This document shows, in pieces, positions 1 through 10,398 of a DNA stretch of 64,000 nucleotides. The DNA is from Hanleya hanleyi. Lineage: Eukaryota; Mollusca; Polyplacophora; Lepidopleurida; Hanleyidae. The stretch is taken from positions 1-64,000 of the forward strand of contig JAVTVY010033725.1 in the NCBI GenBank assembly GCA_036873755.1, read 5' to 3'. Both the position numbers and the translations under genes were made by a program. The stretch's first letter is position 1, and the number at the start of each line of letters is the position of its first letter. Below the pieces are notes generated by a model that worked only from the letters and a program-made list of their open reading frames with translations, searched no databases and was not told the DNA's origin.

Positions 1-2640
1 ATTAAGCCATATTGAGTCATCTCCCTTTGGGTAGACAAAATATCATTTCCCAAGATTCAGTCTTCAATTTTCAGTCATGTCAGATATGCCAGTTTGGTAT
101 TTCGCTCCCATATTCCATCGAGACAGACAAGCTATATTGAGTAGTGCCCCTTGGGTAGATAAAATTTCATTTCCCCAAGATTCACTGATGCATTTTTGGT
201 CATGTCATATACAACAGTTTGATTTCCCTTCCGTTTTGATATGCCAGATAGCTCAGTTCATTTCTATCTCTTCTATTTAAAGATATCTACAAAAAAAAAC
301 CCTGTTTGATTTTCCTTCCATTTTCCATCTTTTGAATATTTGGATATGCCAGATAGGTCAGTTCGTTCTACCTCTCCAATTTCGCCCGGCAAAGCATATG
401 CCACAGCGAGTTGTCCCCCTTACGTAGATGTTATATGGAATACTCTCTCCTTTGAAATTTTTAGCCATGTCAGATACGCCAGTTTGGTATTTCGCCCTCA
501 TTTTTCTGAAAACAGTCAAGCCATATTCTGTATTTCCCGTTGGGTAGTTGAAAAAATAGTTTTCCAAGATTCACTCTTGAATTGTAGTCATGTCAGATAT
601 ACCAGTTTGTTTTTCCATTTTCCATCAGATAGGTCTGCAGTTTGGTTTTCTCGTCTTATTTACCCTGTGAAGGATATGCTACATTGAGTTGTCCACTTTA
701 GGTAGATGGGATGTCATTTCTGTTCTTCTTTTTAGTCATGTCAGATACGCCAGTTTGGTATTCTCTTCCATTTTGCTTCGAGACAGATAAACCATACAAA
801 ACTTTGTACTTTACGCCTGCACTTGTTTTACCTAGAAAAACTATAAGTGAATGGCATGTACCTAATAATTCAAAGACGAGAAAATTGATCAAGTCAAATT
901 GGAGAGAAATACCAAACTGACATATCTGATATGACTATCTTGGGGAATGACAATCTATCTACCCAAGAAGGATTACTCAATATGGCTTGTCGGTCTCGAA
1001 GCAAAATGGAAGAGAAATACCAAACTGGCGTATCTGCCATGATTAAAAACTATAGGGAAGAACATTCCAAATGACATTCCATCTTCCTGAGGGGGACAAC
1101 TCAATGTGGCATATCCTTCACAGGGTAAAATAGGACAGGAATTCCACTGACATATTTATCTAAATGCGAGGCATTCAAGATAGACAAAATGGGAGGAAAA
1201 TCAAACTAGCGTATCTGACATGACTAAAACTGAAGAGTGAATCATGGATATTACCTTCTATTTACCCAAGGGGGACTACTCAAACTGGTTTGTCTGTCTC
1301 GAAGCAAAGTGCGAGAGAAATGCCAAAGTGACATCTGACATGCCTAAAATTTGAAAGGATAGAAAATTAGAAAGGGGCCAATTCACATGTGGAGGAAAAA
1401 TAAAGGAAAATTAAACTGGCATATCTGACATGCATACTAAAATTCAAGACTAATCTCTGGAAATTATATTTTACCTACTCAAGGGGGACTACTCAATTTT
1501 GCATTTTCCCTTTTTTGAATACCCTGTAAATTGATAGGTCAGATCGGTTTGGGTTTTCTCCTCCTATTTACTCTGGGAAGGATATGCCACATTGAGTGCC
1601 TCCTTTAGGTAGATGGAATGTCAGTTCTAAATTTATCTCCATATATATATTTAGTCTTGTCAGATACGCTAGTTTGACATTTCTCTCCCGTTTTGTTCCG
1701 AGACCGACATGACATATTTGGTAGTCCTCCTATACACTTCACACATAGGCCTACACTTGTTTGACCTAGAAAGTCTGTACGTGAATGGCATGTACCTAAT
1801 AATTCAAAGACGACAAAATTGATCGACCCGACATTGGAGAGAAATACGAAACTGGTAAAGCTGACATGACTATCTTGGGAAATGACAATCTATCTAACCA
1901 AGAAGGATTACGCCATATGACTCATCTGTCTTGAAGCAAATGAAAAAGAAATACCAAACTGGCGTATCTGCCATGACCAAAACTAAAAAGAGAGAATATT
2001 TTAAATGACATTCCATCTATGTAAGGGGGACAACCCAATGTAGCATACCGTTGGCAGGGTCGAACAGGAGAGAAAATCATCGAGCTATATGACATATCTA
2101 AATACCGGTATTCAAGAGAGGAATTCAAAAGAGTGAAAATTAGAAACGACATTTCGTCTAACTTCAAGGGGGACAAATCAATGTGGTGGAAAAATGGAAA
2201 GAAAATCAAACTGGCCTATCTGACATGAATAAAGTTCAAGAGTGAATCTTGGGAAATTACATTCTATCAGTATCAACTCAATATGACCTGCCAGTGTCGA
2301 AGCAAAATGGAAGAGACAGACATAACAGACATGGCTAAAAATCTCAAAGTGGAGACAATTAGAATGACATTCTATCTAATGGGGACAATTCAATGTGGCC
2401 TATCCTTCGCAGAATAGAATAGGCGAGGAAGACCAAACCGACCTGTGTGTCAAACCATATATTTAAAGAGGGCTAATGGGAGGGAAATCAAACTGCCGTA
2501 TCGGAAATTCAAGAGTGAATCTTGGACAATTGCATTCTATTTACACAAGGGGGGCTACTTAGTTTGTCTCGAAGCAATATAAGAGAGAAATGCCAAACTG
2601 ACATATCTGAAATGACTAAAAATTCAAACGAGTGAAAGAT
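1..2640. repeat. Tandem foldback (inverted) satellite-like block
   Basis: Degenerate units of roughly 120-250 bp carry the recurring phrases GTCATGTCAGATATGCCAG and TTGGGTAGATAAAAT. They read forward in about 1-850, as reverse complement in about 900-1,480, forward again in 1,490-1,740 and reversed in 1,865-2,640. A shared spacer containing GAATGGCATGTACCTAATAA occurs at about 850 and 1,780 in the same orientation. The block is therefore two tandem copies of one large palindrome. Short ORFs here follow the repeat and are not genes. The left end is cut by the window edge. Confidence 0.75.
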
Positions 2641-2784
2641 TTGCTCTCGTGATCCCTTACATGAAGGATGGACCGATCGGAAGCACAGATAAGCCCTGAA
2701 GAGAAAAGCTGGGGATGAAAGTTTCTGCGCAATAAGGAGGCCGGAGGGGTGCCCGATACACACACCCCGAAGTTAAGACTTGTT

Positions 2785-2900
2785 CATACCGGAAGTCACG
2801 TGACCGGAAGATGCGTATACGGAAGGCGAAATTCCCGCGACTAAGCATGGGCAACCAGAAGTGCGCACAAATCGAAAGTTTCCACTGCGCATGCGTACTC
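2785..2900. promoter_or_regulatory. Promoter-like cluster of ETS, E-box and NRF1-type sites
   Basis: Within about 110 bp there are two CCGGAAG ETS-type sites (2,789 and 2,804), the palindrome GTCACGTGAC (2,795-2,804, E-box) and TGCGCATGCGT (2,886-2,896, close to the NRF1 palindrome), plus several CpGs in otherwise AT-rich DNA. This combination is typical of TATA-less housekeeping promoters. It lies 7.4 kb upstream of the first PUS10 coding exon found, so it could serve that gene through a distal 5' exon, or a minus-strand gene. No transcript start can be shown. A repeat-borne origin is also possible. Confidence 0.35.
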
Positions 2901-3379
2901 TTCTTCTTTTTTTGACTTTTTTCTATACCCGTAATAGTTTCAAATCTCGTTGTTCAATACCCCCGTTGCAGACCGTATACATATGCTGCGTGTTTTCGTT
3001 GTAGGATAGGCCCTTATACCAGCGAAGGCACGAAGATCCTTGTCGAGATGTTCTCCTTCGAAGCTTATTATCCACTGTTTGCAGGGTAGTAGTTTAACGA
3101 AGCCGGTCCTATTGCCTTGGACAGAACGACACTGCAGACAGCTGCTTGCCGAGGGAAAGGCTTCCATACGGATAACATGTATAAATACGGGGAAAATGTT
3201 TTAAATATGGAACCCCGCTCCGATTTTCACATATTTTTCGGACATATATAGCTTTAATATGTCAAAGTTTCGTCAATTTTTCACACTCAGAATGAATTGT
3301 ATGGCCTTACAACTGTATTCGTGCCGCATATAACACTCTGACACTGGTTGTCTGTATATCTGGGAGAATCAAGGCTGCT

Positions 3380-3858
3380 GTTTCCCTAGATCAGCTTTGC
3401 GATTTATTAAAGAGAAATTAGTATCCATATTTGCCGAGGGGTGGAAAGAGCAAATTGCAAAATTCAGTAAGTTGCAATCCTACTGTCTATTTAAAAAAGA
3501 ATTAAAAGCAGAATATGCCATCTTTTCAATACCTAATAGACATCACCGTTTGGCACTAACTCGTTTCAGAGTGAGTGCACATAAACTACAAATTGAAAAG
3601 GGAAGGTACAATAATACCCCGCCGGAACAACGGCTATGTGCCACTTGTCAGGTAGTTGAAGATGAAACACACTTCCTACTCAAATGTTCTCGTTTTAAGA
3701 TACAGAGAGTAGCCCTGTTTGACAGCATTGCCAATATGATCCCCGATGTAGTGGACAACACAAATGATATGTTTATTTGGTTAATGTCTGCGATTTCGCA
3801 ACCCATTGTAACTTCTGTAGCAAAATTTATTTATGAATGCTTCTCAATTATGACGTAA
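3380..3858 (+). pseudogene. 3' end of a LINE reverse transcriptase ORF (5'-truncated)
   Basis: An open frame of about 155 codons ends in TAA at 3,856-3,858. It contains the C-terminal signature of invertebrate non-LTR pol proteins: a stretch like LTRFRVSAHKLQIEKGRY followed by a Cys/His knuckle (LCATCQVVEDETHFLLKC). The polymerase and endonuclease domains are absent, so this is a 5'-truncated insertion. The 3' UTR runs to a (TATCT)-rich tail at about 4,075-4,103, as expected for target-primed reverse transcription. CR1/L2-like or another clade cannot be decided from this fragment. Confidence 0.75.
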
Positions 3859-4105
3859 TGAGTCTTTGGGGTGTTAGCCTAATACATCTCTTCTGTCGAC
3901 TAAACATGGCCATATGCCTACTACTGCGTAATGTTAGATTACTGGTCTAGTATAACCGTACAAATCTTCTGCATTTGTATCTATGTCTTGAAATGTAACT
4001 GTAGAGATTTTCAAGGTGTACTTGTGTCTTATATGTTTGTATTGTATTGCTTTTAGCCCTCGGGCATAAATATGCAAATAAATTATCTTATCTATCTTAT
4101 CTATA
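3859..4105 (+). mobile_element. LINE 3' UTR and microsatellite tail
   Basis: Non-coding sequence following the RT stop codon. It ends in an AATAAATTATC stretch that passes into TATCT repeats (about 4,075-4,103), taken as the 3' terminus of the LINE copy. Confidence 0.6.
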
Positions 4106-5190
4106 ACTGTGGGTTAAAGTTATCCCCAGTGAATTTCGTCCCGGTTGGCTGACTTCACAGCATTCTTCTGTTCATATCCCGCGCCGTCTTATTAAATGAT
4201 GTTAATTAATTCTATGTTGGGCATTGCCCATCTTGAGATGGCAGTATTTCAACTTAGGCTGTAATAAAACTCATTCAGATCTCCTGTTATTCGGCGTTTG
4301 CCAAGATAAGACTTTTTCAGAGTTCTCGCCCATGAAAGAACTCTTCATTTATGCATTTCAACACGTGCGAGTTTCGAAGAAGTTTACCACCGTACAGAAC
4401 CAACTACATCAAGGATCAAGTATTCGGCAACAACAACAAAATCGGCTGTTACAAGTCCTTGAGATTTTTGCGAGTTTCTTGATTTTTATTGGAAGATGGA
4501 CAGTTTGGAACAGGTATGGTATCGAATAAAACGAGCCCAGTATCCGCAGATAACTTCGCGATTGGCAAACAATTTATGTTGTTGTTGTTGGACCGGTGAC
4601 CAGTTGACAGGAGTCTCAACATATTATCATTATGTTAACAAATTGCATCTGATTTGGTTTGTCTGTTCGAAATAATCTCCAAAATATCCTCTGTGTCATC
4701 CTCCGTGATACAGTACGGTACATCATCCTCCGTAACACTAGTAATTCAACAAGCTGAACCCTACTGACATTTAATTTTGTGATATTGATTATGTAGGAAT
4801 CAGGCCATCATCTCACTGTGCCAGGTTGAATGGACAATCAGGTTGGATTTTGAATCACCCGGCAAAGGTGTAAAATTGCACAAATTTACTACTTTGACGA
4901 CGGGGATATATAGAGTGACAGTTGTAGAATATGCTGAAGTATTTTGTTTGGAGGTAAACCGTTTATTTCTCATTTCACCAAAAGTGAGTTTCAGACCTTG
5001 GTGTATTTTTATATAAAGCTTGGGGTTATTTATCGAGACCCCATATTTTGACACTTCACCGTAATACCACCGTCCACATCCCCCAAAACTCAAACTGGTT
5101 TTGAGGGCCTGTGTTTGGGGTACAGTGCTATACCCGGGCCCCAATTGAGGTGTAGTGCCATATCAATTTTAGTGTTCACATATTTATGCA
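4106..5190. other. No recognised gene
   Basis: About 1.1 kb with short ORFs only (for example 4,224-4,529 on + and 4,800-5,144 on -), none of recognisable family or convincing codon character. It holds two imperfect repeats of CATCCTCCGTRA near 4,700-4,735. No tRNA, hairpin or mobile-element ends were seen. Confidence 0.5.
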
Positions 5191-5193
5191 TTA

Positions 5194-5665
5194 GGCTGGT
5201 TAAAAATAATTTCCTGTTTAGCATCACCGCCCGCCCCCGAAATTTCGTCCGCCCCAAAAAAATTTTTTTTTTTTTTTTTGCCTAAAAGTCCGTTTTCGAC
5301 TCAAATGTCCGTTTCCGAGGCCCAAGTCCGCATTTTGTAGATAACCGAGCATGCTGAGTTGTGAAGCGTGCGCGCTTCAAAGTTGCGAAAATGCCATTTG
5401 TTATCTGCCAAGTTCGACGATCAGTGGATGTATTGAAGGCCTGGGCGTTTTGAAAATTTACAATTATGAAGGCAAACAGCAGAGCAGGACGATGGATGCC
5501 ACCTACTTTATTCAGAGCAGAAATTCAACTATTCAGGTAAGGTTTATTGATGATTTTATTCACACAAGCCACTAAAAAACAAAAAAAAAAAAAACAAAAT
5601 CCGCCCTCCCTACCCAGATTTATATAAAAAAATGATGCTAAACAGGAAATTATTTTTAACCAGCC
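5194..5665. mobile_element. PIF/Harbinger-like non-autonomous element, TSD TTA
   Basis: Terminal inverted repeats of about 33 bp begin GGCTGGTTAAAAATAATTTC at the left and are mirrored at the right end. The element is flanked by TTA at 5,191-5,193 and 5,666-5,668. Next to the left TIR is a C-rich stretch (CCGCCCGCCCC) followed by poly-T, also seen in the 17,175 element and, in opposite sense, in the 35,125 element. The middle is CpG-richer and carries an open frame at 5,351-5,575 with a donor-like CAG/GTAAGG, which may be captured host sequence. The three-base T-W-A duplication and GG-start TIR suggest PIF/Harbinger; no transposase is present. Confidence 0.75.
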
Positions 5666-5741
5666 TTAATTCACATATCTGTTGAAACCCTGGAGGGCAT
5701 CTATTGGTCCAATAAAATGGATCGTTCAGGCTCTTGTTTAA

Positions 5742-6375
5742 AGTGATCGTAAACCCTCAAGTAAAGTTTTCATCAAACGAAAGACCATTGCAAACAGTGT
5801 GGGAAAATATTTATTGTAATTTTTTACGATTTTATTACACTGAGTAAACTGCAAATAAATCGTGGTATTCTATGGTGGTCTGTTGCAATCATATTTAGGT
5901 CCAGTGACGTCACACTGCCTTAATACATATATTTCAAACGTTGTATGCAGTTTCCAATGCTTGATTCAAGTATACTTTGAGTTTCAACACAGACTCACTG
6001 TTCCAATGTGCATGTTTCGCCAAAATCTGGGAGATGGTAATTCATAAGAGTCAAGTCAACTTGAATCTTGCATTTAATTTCCCAGATGTTGGTGAAACAT
6101 GCACATTGGAACAGTGAGTCTGTGTTGAAACTCAAAGTATACACACCTTAAGCTTGAATCAAGCATTGGAAACTGCATACAAAGCATGAAATATATGTTT
6201 TAAGGCAGTGTGACGTCACTGGATCTAAATATGATTGCAACAGACCACCATAGAATACCACGCTTTATATGCAGTTTACTCTGTGTAATAAAATCGTAAA
6301 AAATTACAATAAATATTTTCCCACACTGTTTGAAATGGTATTTCATTTGACGAAAACTTTACTTGAGGGTTTACT
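5742..6375. mobile_element. Kolobok/T2-like palindromic MITE, TSD TTAA (copy 1)
   Basis: A near-perfect 634 bp palindrome flanked by TTAA at 5,738-5,741 and 6,376-6,379. The ends read AGTGATCGTAAACCCTC at the left and, reversed, AGTAAACCCTC at the right, which lacks six bases. The empty site CTTGTTTAATATGCTGG is preserved, reversed, in the opposite arm of the host foldback near 9,835. Each half carries TGACGTCA (5,905-5,912 and 6,211-6,218). The TTAA-AG start resembles Xenopus T2 elements (TTAAAGGRR), classed with Kolobok. There is no coding capacity. A second copy is at 59,800. Confidence 0.85.
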
Positions 6376-6505
6376 TTAATATGCTGGAGTCACCGGGAGC
6401 CAGAACGTCCTATAGAAAATGTCATTTTGTCCATGAGAGCCACGCAGACCACCACACCGACCCCTAAATATCCACTGTTTTTGTCAAAATACAGCAATGA
6501 CAGGT

Positions 6506-7794
6506 GGGTGTTTCCGTGATTTGGTGTTACCGTTTGTGTGACATCCATGACAAAATATCAACCTACTTTTTTCACAAAATATTTCTTTTCTATAGATTAA
6601 CTGATTGTTGAGGTTCATCAATAAATTTGTTTAAAGATAATGCCTCACCTGATTCAAAAGAAATAATCTAGTTTTATCATGCATGTTGAACTTGGTGTTG
6701 GACGAACGAAGACAGACAAAAATGAAGTTTTATGCATTTTCTCCATGATTCCTAAACATATTTATTGGTCATTGCTTTCCTAGCCCAAAAGTATCGCAAG
6801 TCTTAGAAATAAATATATCATTTAGCTATGAATGCTCCTTTAGATCATAATTATGACCAACATAAAATAATGTGTCGGACAAACGGAGACAGGAAAGTGG
6901 CCATAAAATGTCTAATTCCCTCTATTCCAGCATGAATTGATTCTAAAAGTTAGCTAGATGTTGAAAAATAAGTAAATACTTACGAAAACTGTGTTCAAGT
7001 CTGTAATTGTTACTCACAAACATTTAAACTGCCAAATAGTGTTAGACAAACGAGAGACAGACAGTGTCGGACAAACAGAGGACAGACAGTGTCGGACAAA
7101 CAGAAGACGGACAGCGTTATAATGGGAATTGCATCCTATATGAATGCCTCAGAATATTTTCAGCTAGATAATAATTCAAAGTTGTTAACTGAGATTTGCC
7201 ACTGAGAATGATAAAGGAAATCCATCTATTACCCTGGTTCAACAAAAGTTGTCTTATGTTAGTCCAACATGTCTGTCTTATGTTAGTCCAACCTGTCTGT
7301 CTTATGTTAGTCCGACACTGTCTGTCCTCTGTTAGTCCAACCAACATAAATTGGCGATATTCTGTATTCTTATTGACATAAAGATTGGTAATGTTTTTAA
7401 ATGATTTGCAAATGACAAAATTCATGTTCATGATTGAATGCCAGATGATAAGTCAATTTGTCTCTCGACAGCTTGAACAATGTTTTATCTGAGCATCAGG
7501 TGTCGCCTGTAACACAAATTTGGTTCGTCCAACACAAGGACAGACATATTTATTTCTAAGTCTGTGAGTTCTCAGGTTAACCAGGGCCTGATCTAGACTT
7601 TTAGTTTGGGCACCCTTACCTGGCGCAGAGTGTGATAAGTTATAGTGAAATAGGCCGCGATGTGGGACTGTCGAAGCCCATGGAAGCTGTGGGAGTATTG
7701 AATGGTCTAAATACAGCCTGATAACTTCATATTTGGCAATAGTAATTGCATTAATATAGGTTTCAGCCTGTTCAGAGGGAATTTGCTAACAAAA

Positions 7795-7827
<33 letters not shown>

Positions 7828-8624
7828 CTCATTTGGGCGCCCAAACTCATGGCGCCCAAACCCGTTATAACGGGTTCAAAAACGGCCTGGATCAGGCCCT
7901 GTTAACATTAACAAAGTATTACCCATAAGTGATGTCAGTGGACAAAGTCAGATGGCATTGAACACTTGTCATTATTGAGCCATGCAATATTTGGAGAATT
8001 AGACCACTTTGTGGTCGGACGAACATAGGACAGACAATATTAACTTGATTATTAAAATGTATTTTTTCTTCAATCCAACTAAGGTAGATCAAATTTGACT
8101 CACTTCAGTTACAAGTACAAGCATCATCAACATTTTGATGAAATTGGTAGTAATTTGTCCATCTGGTTCAACAGTTTTCCAGCATAAAGATGTCATGGCC
8201 AGAGAGGACAGACAATGTTAGTCCGACCAGAAATATTAAAGAAATCATATTTTCTCGATAAATGAGTTGATATGAACATTAAATTGTACATAGAAACATA
8301 GTTTTTGTATCAATTTTGTGTGATCACCACTAAAAATTTATTCAACTGAATGTTGATGGCAAATAACACAATCAAAAGGTAGTATGGTAAAAGCATGTCA
8401 CAGTCAAAATGCAAAAAAACAGCCCATTATGATTAGATTTTAATCTTTTTTAGTAATTAACTTTCACAACTGCCTTCCGTATTATAGAATGTATCTGAAC
8501 AGTTGTCAAAGCAAGCTGTGGAACCATATTTATTGTTCTCTCCTCAAAATTTATAACACAAAAATCTGATGGAAATAGGGCTTGCATTTACCATTAAATG
8601 GTAGCACCTTAGCATGGAAACACC
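6506..8624. mobile_element. Non-autonomous DNA transposon, TSD CAGGT, with iterated GTCGGAC motifs
   Basis: The ends read GGGTGTTTCCGTGATTTGG at the left and, reversed, GGTGTTTCCATGCTAAGG at the right, flanked by CAGGT at 6,501-6,505 and 8,625-8,629. The right arm of the enclosing foldback has a single-copy equivalent (CAATGACATGTCTATTCACC), which confirms the insertion. Inside, a motif close to GTCGGACAAAC-GA-GACAGACA recurs singly and in clusters in both orientations (7,041-7,115 forward; 7,250-7,342 reversed; singles near 6,697, 6,874, 7,523, 8,013 and 8,204). No transposase ORF was found. Superfamily uncertain. Confidence 0.75.
7582..7901. mobile_element. MITE with CAGGGCCTGATC termini
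   Basis: The left end CAGGGCCTGATC is mirrored by GATCAGGCCCTG at 7,890-7,901. TTAAC is duplicated at 7,577-7,581 and 7,902-7,906. The inside has a long poly-T (about 7,798-7,827), then GGGCGCCCAAACTCATGGCGC and a small TTATAACGGGTT palindrome. CAGGG termini suggest hAT, although the visible duplication is 5-6 bp rather than 8. The element is nested in the 6,506-8,624 transposon. Confidence 0.65.
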
Positions 8625-8717
8625 CAGGTCCACTCACAATGCAAAAACTTTAATCTTTGGTATGTTTTCATCCAAGTCGCTCCACTAGTAATAATGGTCC
8701 GCAATAAACTATATCAA

Positions 8718-9040
8718 GCGGGTGGTTGGGTGGGTTCAGGTTCCTGTTGCTTCAATGCATTTTGCTGAGAAGCAACAGGAACTTGATAATGTGATGTCTA
8801 GCACTGTACATTCACTTGTCTTTATTGCACCATGTAAGCGTCCTGTCTGTGTCTTGTGGGCTGTCCTCAGTGTTTTATAGGGTGGATGGAAGGTGTCTGG
8901 TTCCATGCTGCTTCAAAGATTTCTTCTTTGAAGTAGCAGGAACACAACTGGGCTGGGTGGTGCTTAGTTGGTTCGTCGTGATATAGCTGAAATATTGTTG
9001 AAAGCGACGTTAAATTCTATCCACTCGCTCACCCTAAATA
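8718..9040 (+). mobile_element. SINE-like element with molluscan tail domain, TSD ATATCAA
   Basis: A 323 bp insertion flanked by ATATCAA at 8,711-8,717 and 9,041-9,047, with a single ATATCAA in the empty right arm of the host foldback (near 9,635). It starts GCGGGTGGTTGGGTGGG and ends with GATATAGCTGAAATATTG, then GCGACGTTAAA and a CTCACC-type tail. This tail is the conserved domain seen in many molluscan SINEs (I believe Nin-DC type). No clear A and B boxes were seen at the head, so the RNA parent is unknown. A related head copy is at 38,353 and tail-only copies are at 25,480, 47,571 and 52,427. Confidence 0.7.
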
Positions 9041-9945
9041 ATATCAAACCGTCAATGTTAGTTTGTGCTAAAATCAGTGGGCAGTTTCTCTGCCGGAAGC
9101 ATGGCTTCCCTGATAGTAGAAGGAAGAACAAAATAATCGAAATGAGGCCATAAACACCACGTGAGACAGCCTGCGGTTACGGTTCATATGCGAAATGGAC
9201 TAGCACTGACCCTGATGGGGAACAAAAAGGGGCTAACAGGGACCACAGAGCAGGGGAGTCTGGGTAGGCTTCAGCCCCCTCACTTTCTCAGACAGCAATG
9301 GATTCATACTCCATGTAAGAATCAAGAGACAATGCATACAATAGCCAAGTCTGGGGACAACAATGTGTGTAGACTTGTTCCTTTTCAGCGACACAAAAAC
9401 TCAGACAATAGCTTCCTACATGAAGTATCTACCCAGCAATGTTATAAGTCCTATCTTAGATGGCATCAGTCCAGCACTTAACATGGCTGATATAAAGTTC
9501 AGCCCCAGACTGTGTCACATGGTGTTTGTGGCTTCGTTTCGATTCTTTTGCTCTTCCTTCTACTACCAGGGAAGCCATGCTTCCGGCCGAGAAACTGCCC
9601 GTTGATTTTAGCAGACACTTACTTTGACGGTTTGATATAATTTATTGTGTATCCATCCATAATTACTAGTGGTGCGACTTGGACGAAAAAAAATTTGCAT
9701 GGTGAATAGACATGTCATTGCTATATATTTTGACAAAAACAGTGGATTTTAAGGGGTCGGTGCAGTGGTCTGCATGCCTCCCATGGACAAAAGGACATTT
9801 TCGGTAGCACATTCTGTCTCCCGATAACTCCAGCATATTAAACAAGAGCCTGAACGATCCATTTTATTGGACTAGGCATGGATCAGTTGATAACATATCT
9901 GGCGTTACTATCTTGATCATTTTTCAGCAAATTTGTTAATTTCAG

Positions 9946-10131
9946 GATGTTGAGCCTGAGCTCCAAAACTTATCTGTGATGCTAAATAACCCGGCAACTG
10001 GCTATGAAAGCATTATATTTAGTTGTGGAATGGGGGGGGGGTCAGACCTCCCGATAGCAAACTGTTACAGGTATCTACAATCTGTCCAAGGGAGACTAAA
10101 TCAGTCGCTAACAAAAGTTCATTTGATTTGA
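9946..10131 (+). CDS. Unassigned open frame with exon-like borders
   Basis: Sixty-one codons are open from an acceptor-like TTAATTTCAG to TGA at 10,129-10,131. The reading includes IIFSCGMGGGSDLPIANCY, a glycine-rich loop of a kind found in nucleotide- or phosphate-binding proteins. A donor-like ACAG/GTATCT at 10,070 would give a 125 nt exon. It sits just outside the right end of the foldback and 133 bp upstream of the first PUS10 exon found, and does not resemble PUS10. It could be an exon or a relic of another gene, or chance. The frame crosses a run of ten G, so sequencing error is a risk. Confidence 0.25.
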   Translation, partial: DVEPELQNLSVMLNNPATGYESIIFSCGMGGGSDLPIANCYRYLQSVQGRLNQSLTKVHLI

Positions 10132-10263
10132 CTCAATCTCACAAAACTCTGCAATCTTCGGATGATGCCTAAATAGGCCAAATCTATCAAAGCCAATGGG
10201 CTCCAGTTACATATCACTGTGTACTAATACATTGTTAAATTCTGATTGATTTCGTATTTTCAG

Positions 10264-10398
10264 GTTTCCTTGTTTTCTGAAGATGCTGCTGTTGTTGGCT
10301 CATTAGCCTCCATGTTAATGACCACTGGATGCTGTCCTAGGTGTACATTGAGATTTATGGGAGAAACAAGATGTCACCTGTTCAAAAACACAAATGAG
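10264..10398 (+). CDS. PUS10: PUS10 exon 1 of those found (zinc-binding CPRC)
   Basis: Acceptor TATTTTCAG precedes and donor GTAGATTT follows; the exon is 45 codons, phase 0 at both ends. It encodes the N-terminal region with CCPRCTLRF, the first zinc CxxC pair of PUS10. Compared with vertebrate PUS10 only about three or four residues should precede it, so the initiator is either in a short upstream exon that I could not place or one of the internal Met codons (MLM just before the CxxC). Confidence 0.9.

Larger units (their letters stand above)
5707..9873. mobile_element. Composite foldback element with three or more later insertions
   Basis: Sequence starting GTCCAATAAAATGGATCG at 5,707 is repeated in reverse complement ending at 9,873. 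Matching arm segments are left 5,707-5,741, 6,376-6,505, 8,625-8,717 and 9,041-about 9,175, against a continuous right arm of about 9,503-9,873. Subtracting the insertions (5,742-6,375; 6,506-8,624; 8,718-9,040) leaves an element of about 1.1 kb with about 370 bp arms and a loop of about 330 bp. The right arm keeps the uninterrupted empty site for each insertion, so their boundaries are read directly. Confidence 0.75.

Noticed and set aside
3397..3858. Host gene
   Set aside because: The C-terminal LINE pol signature and the microsatellite tail show it is a truncated retrotransposon.
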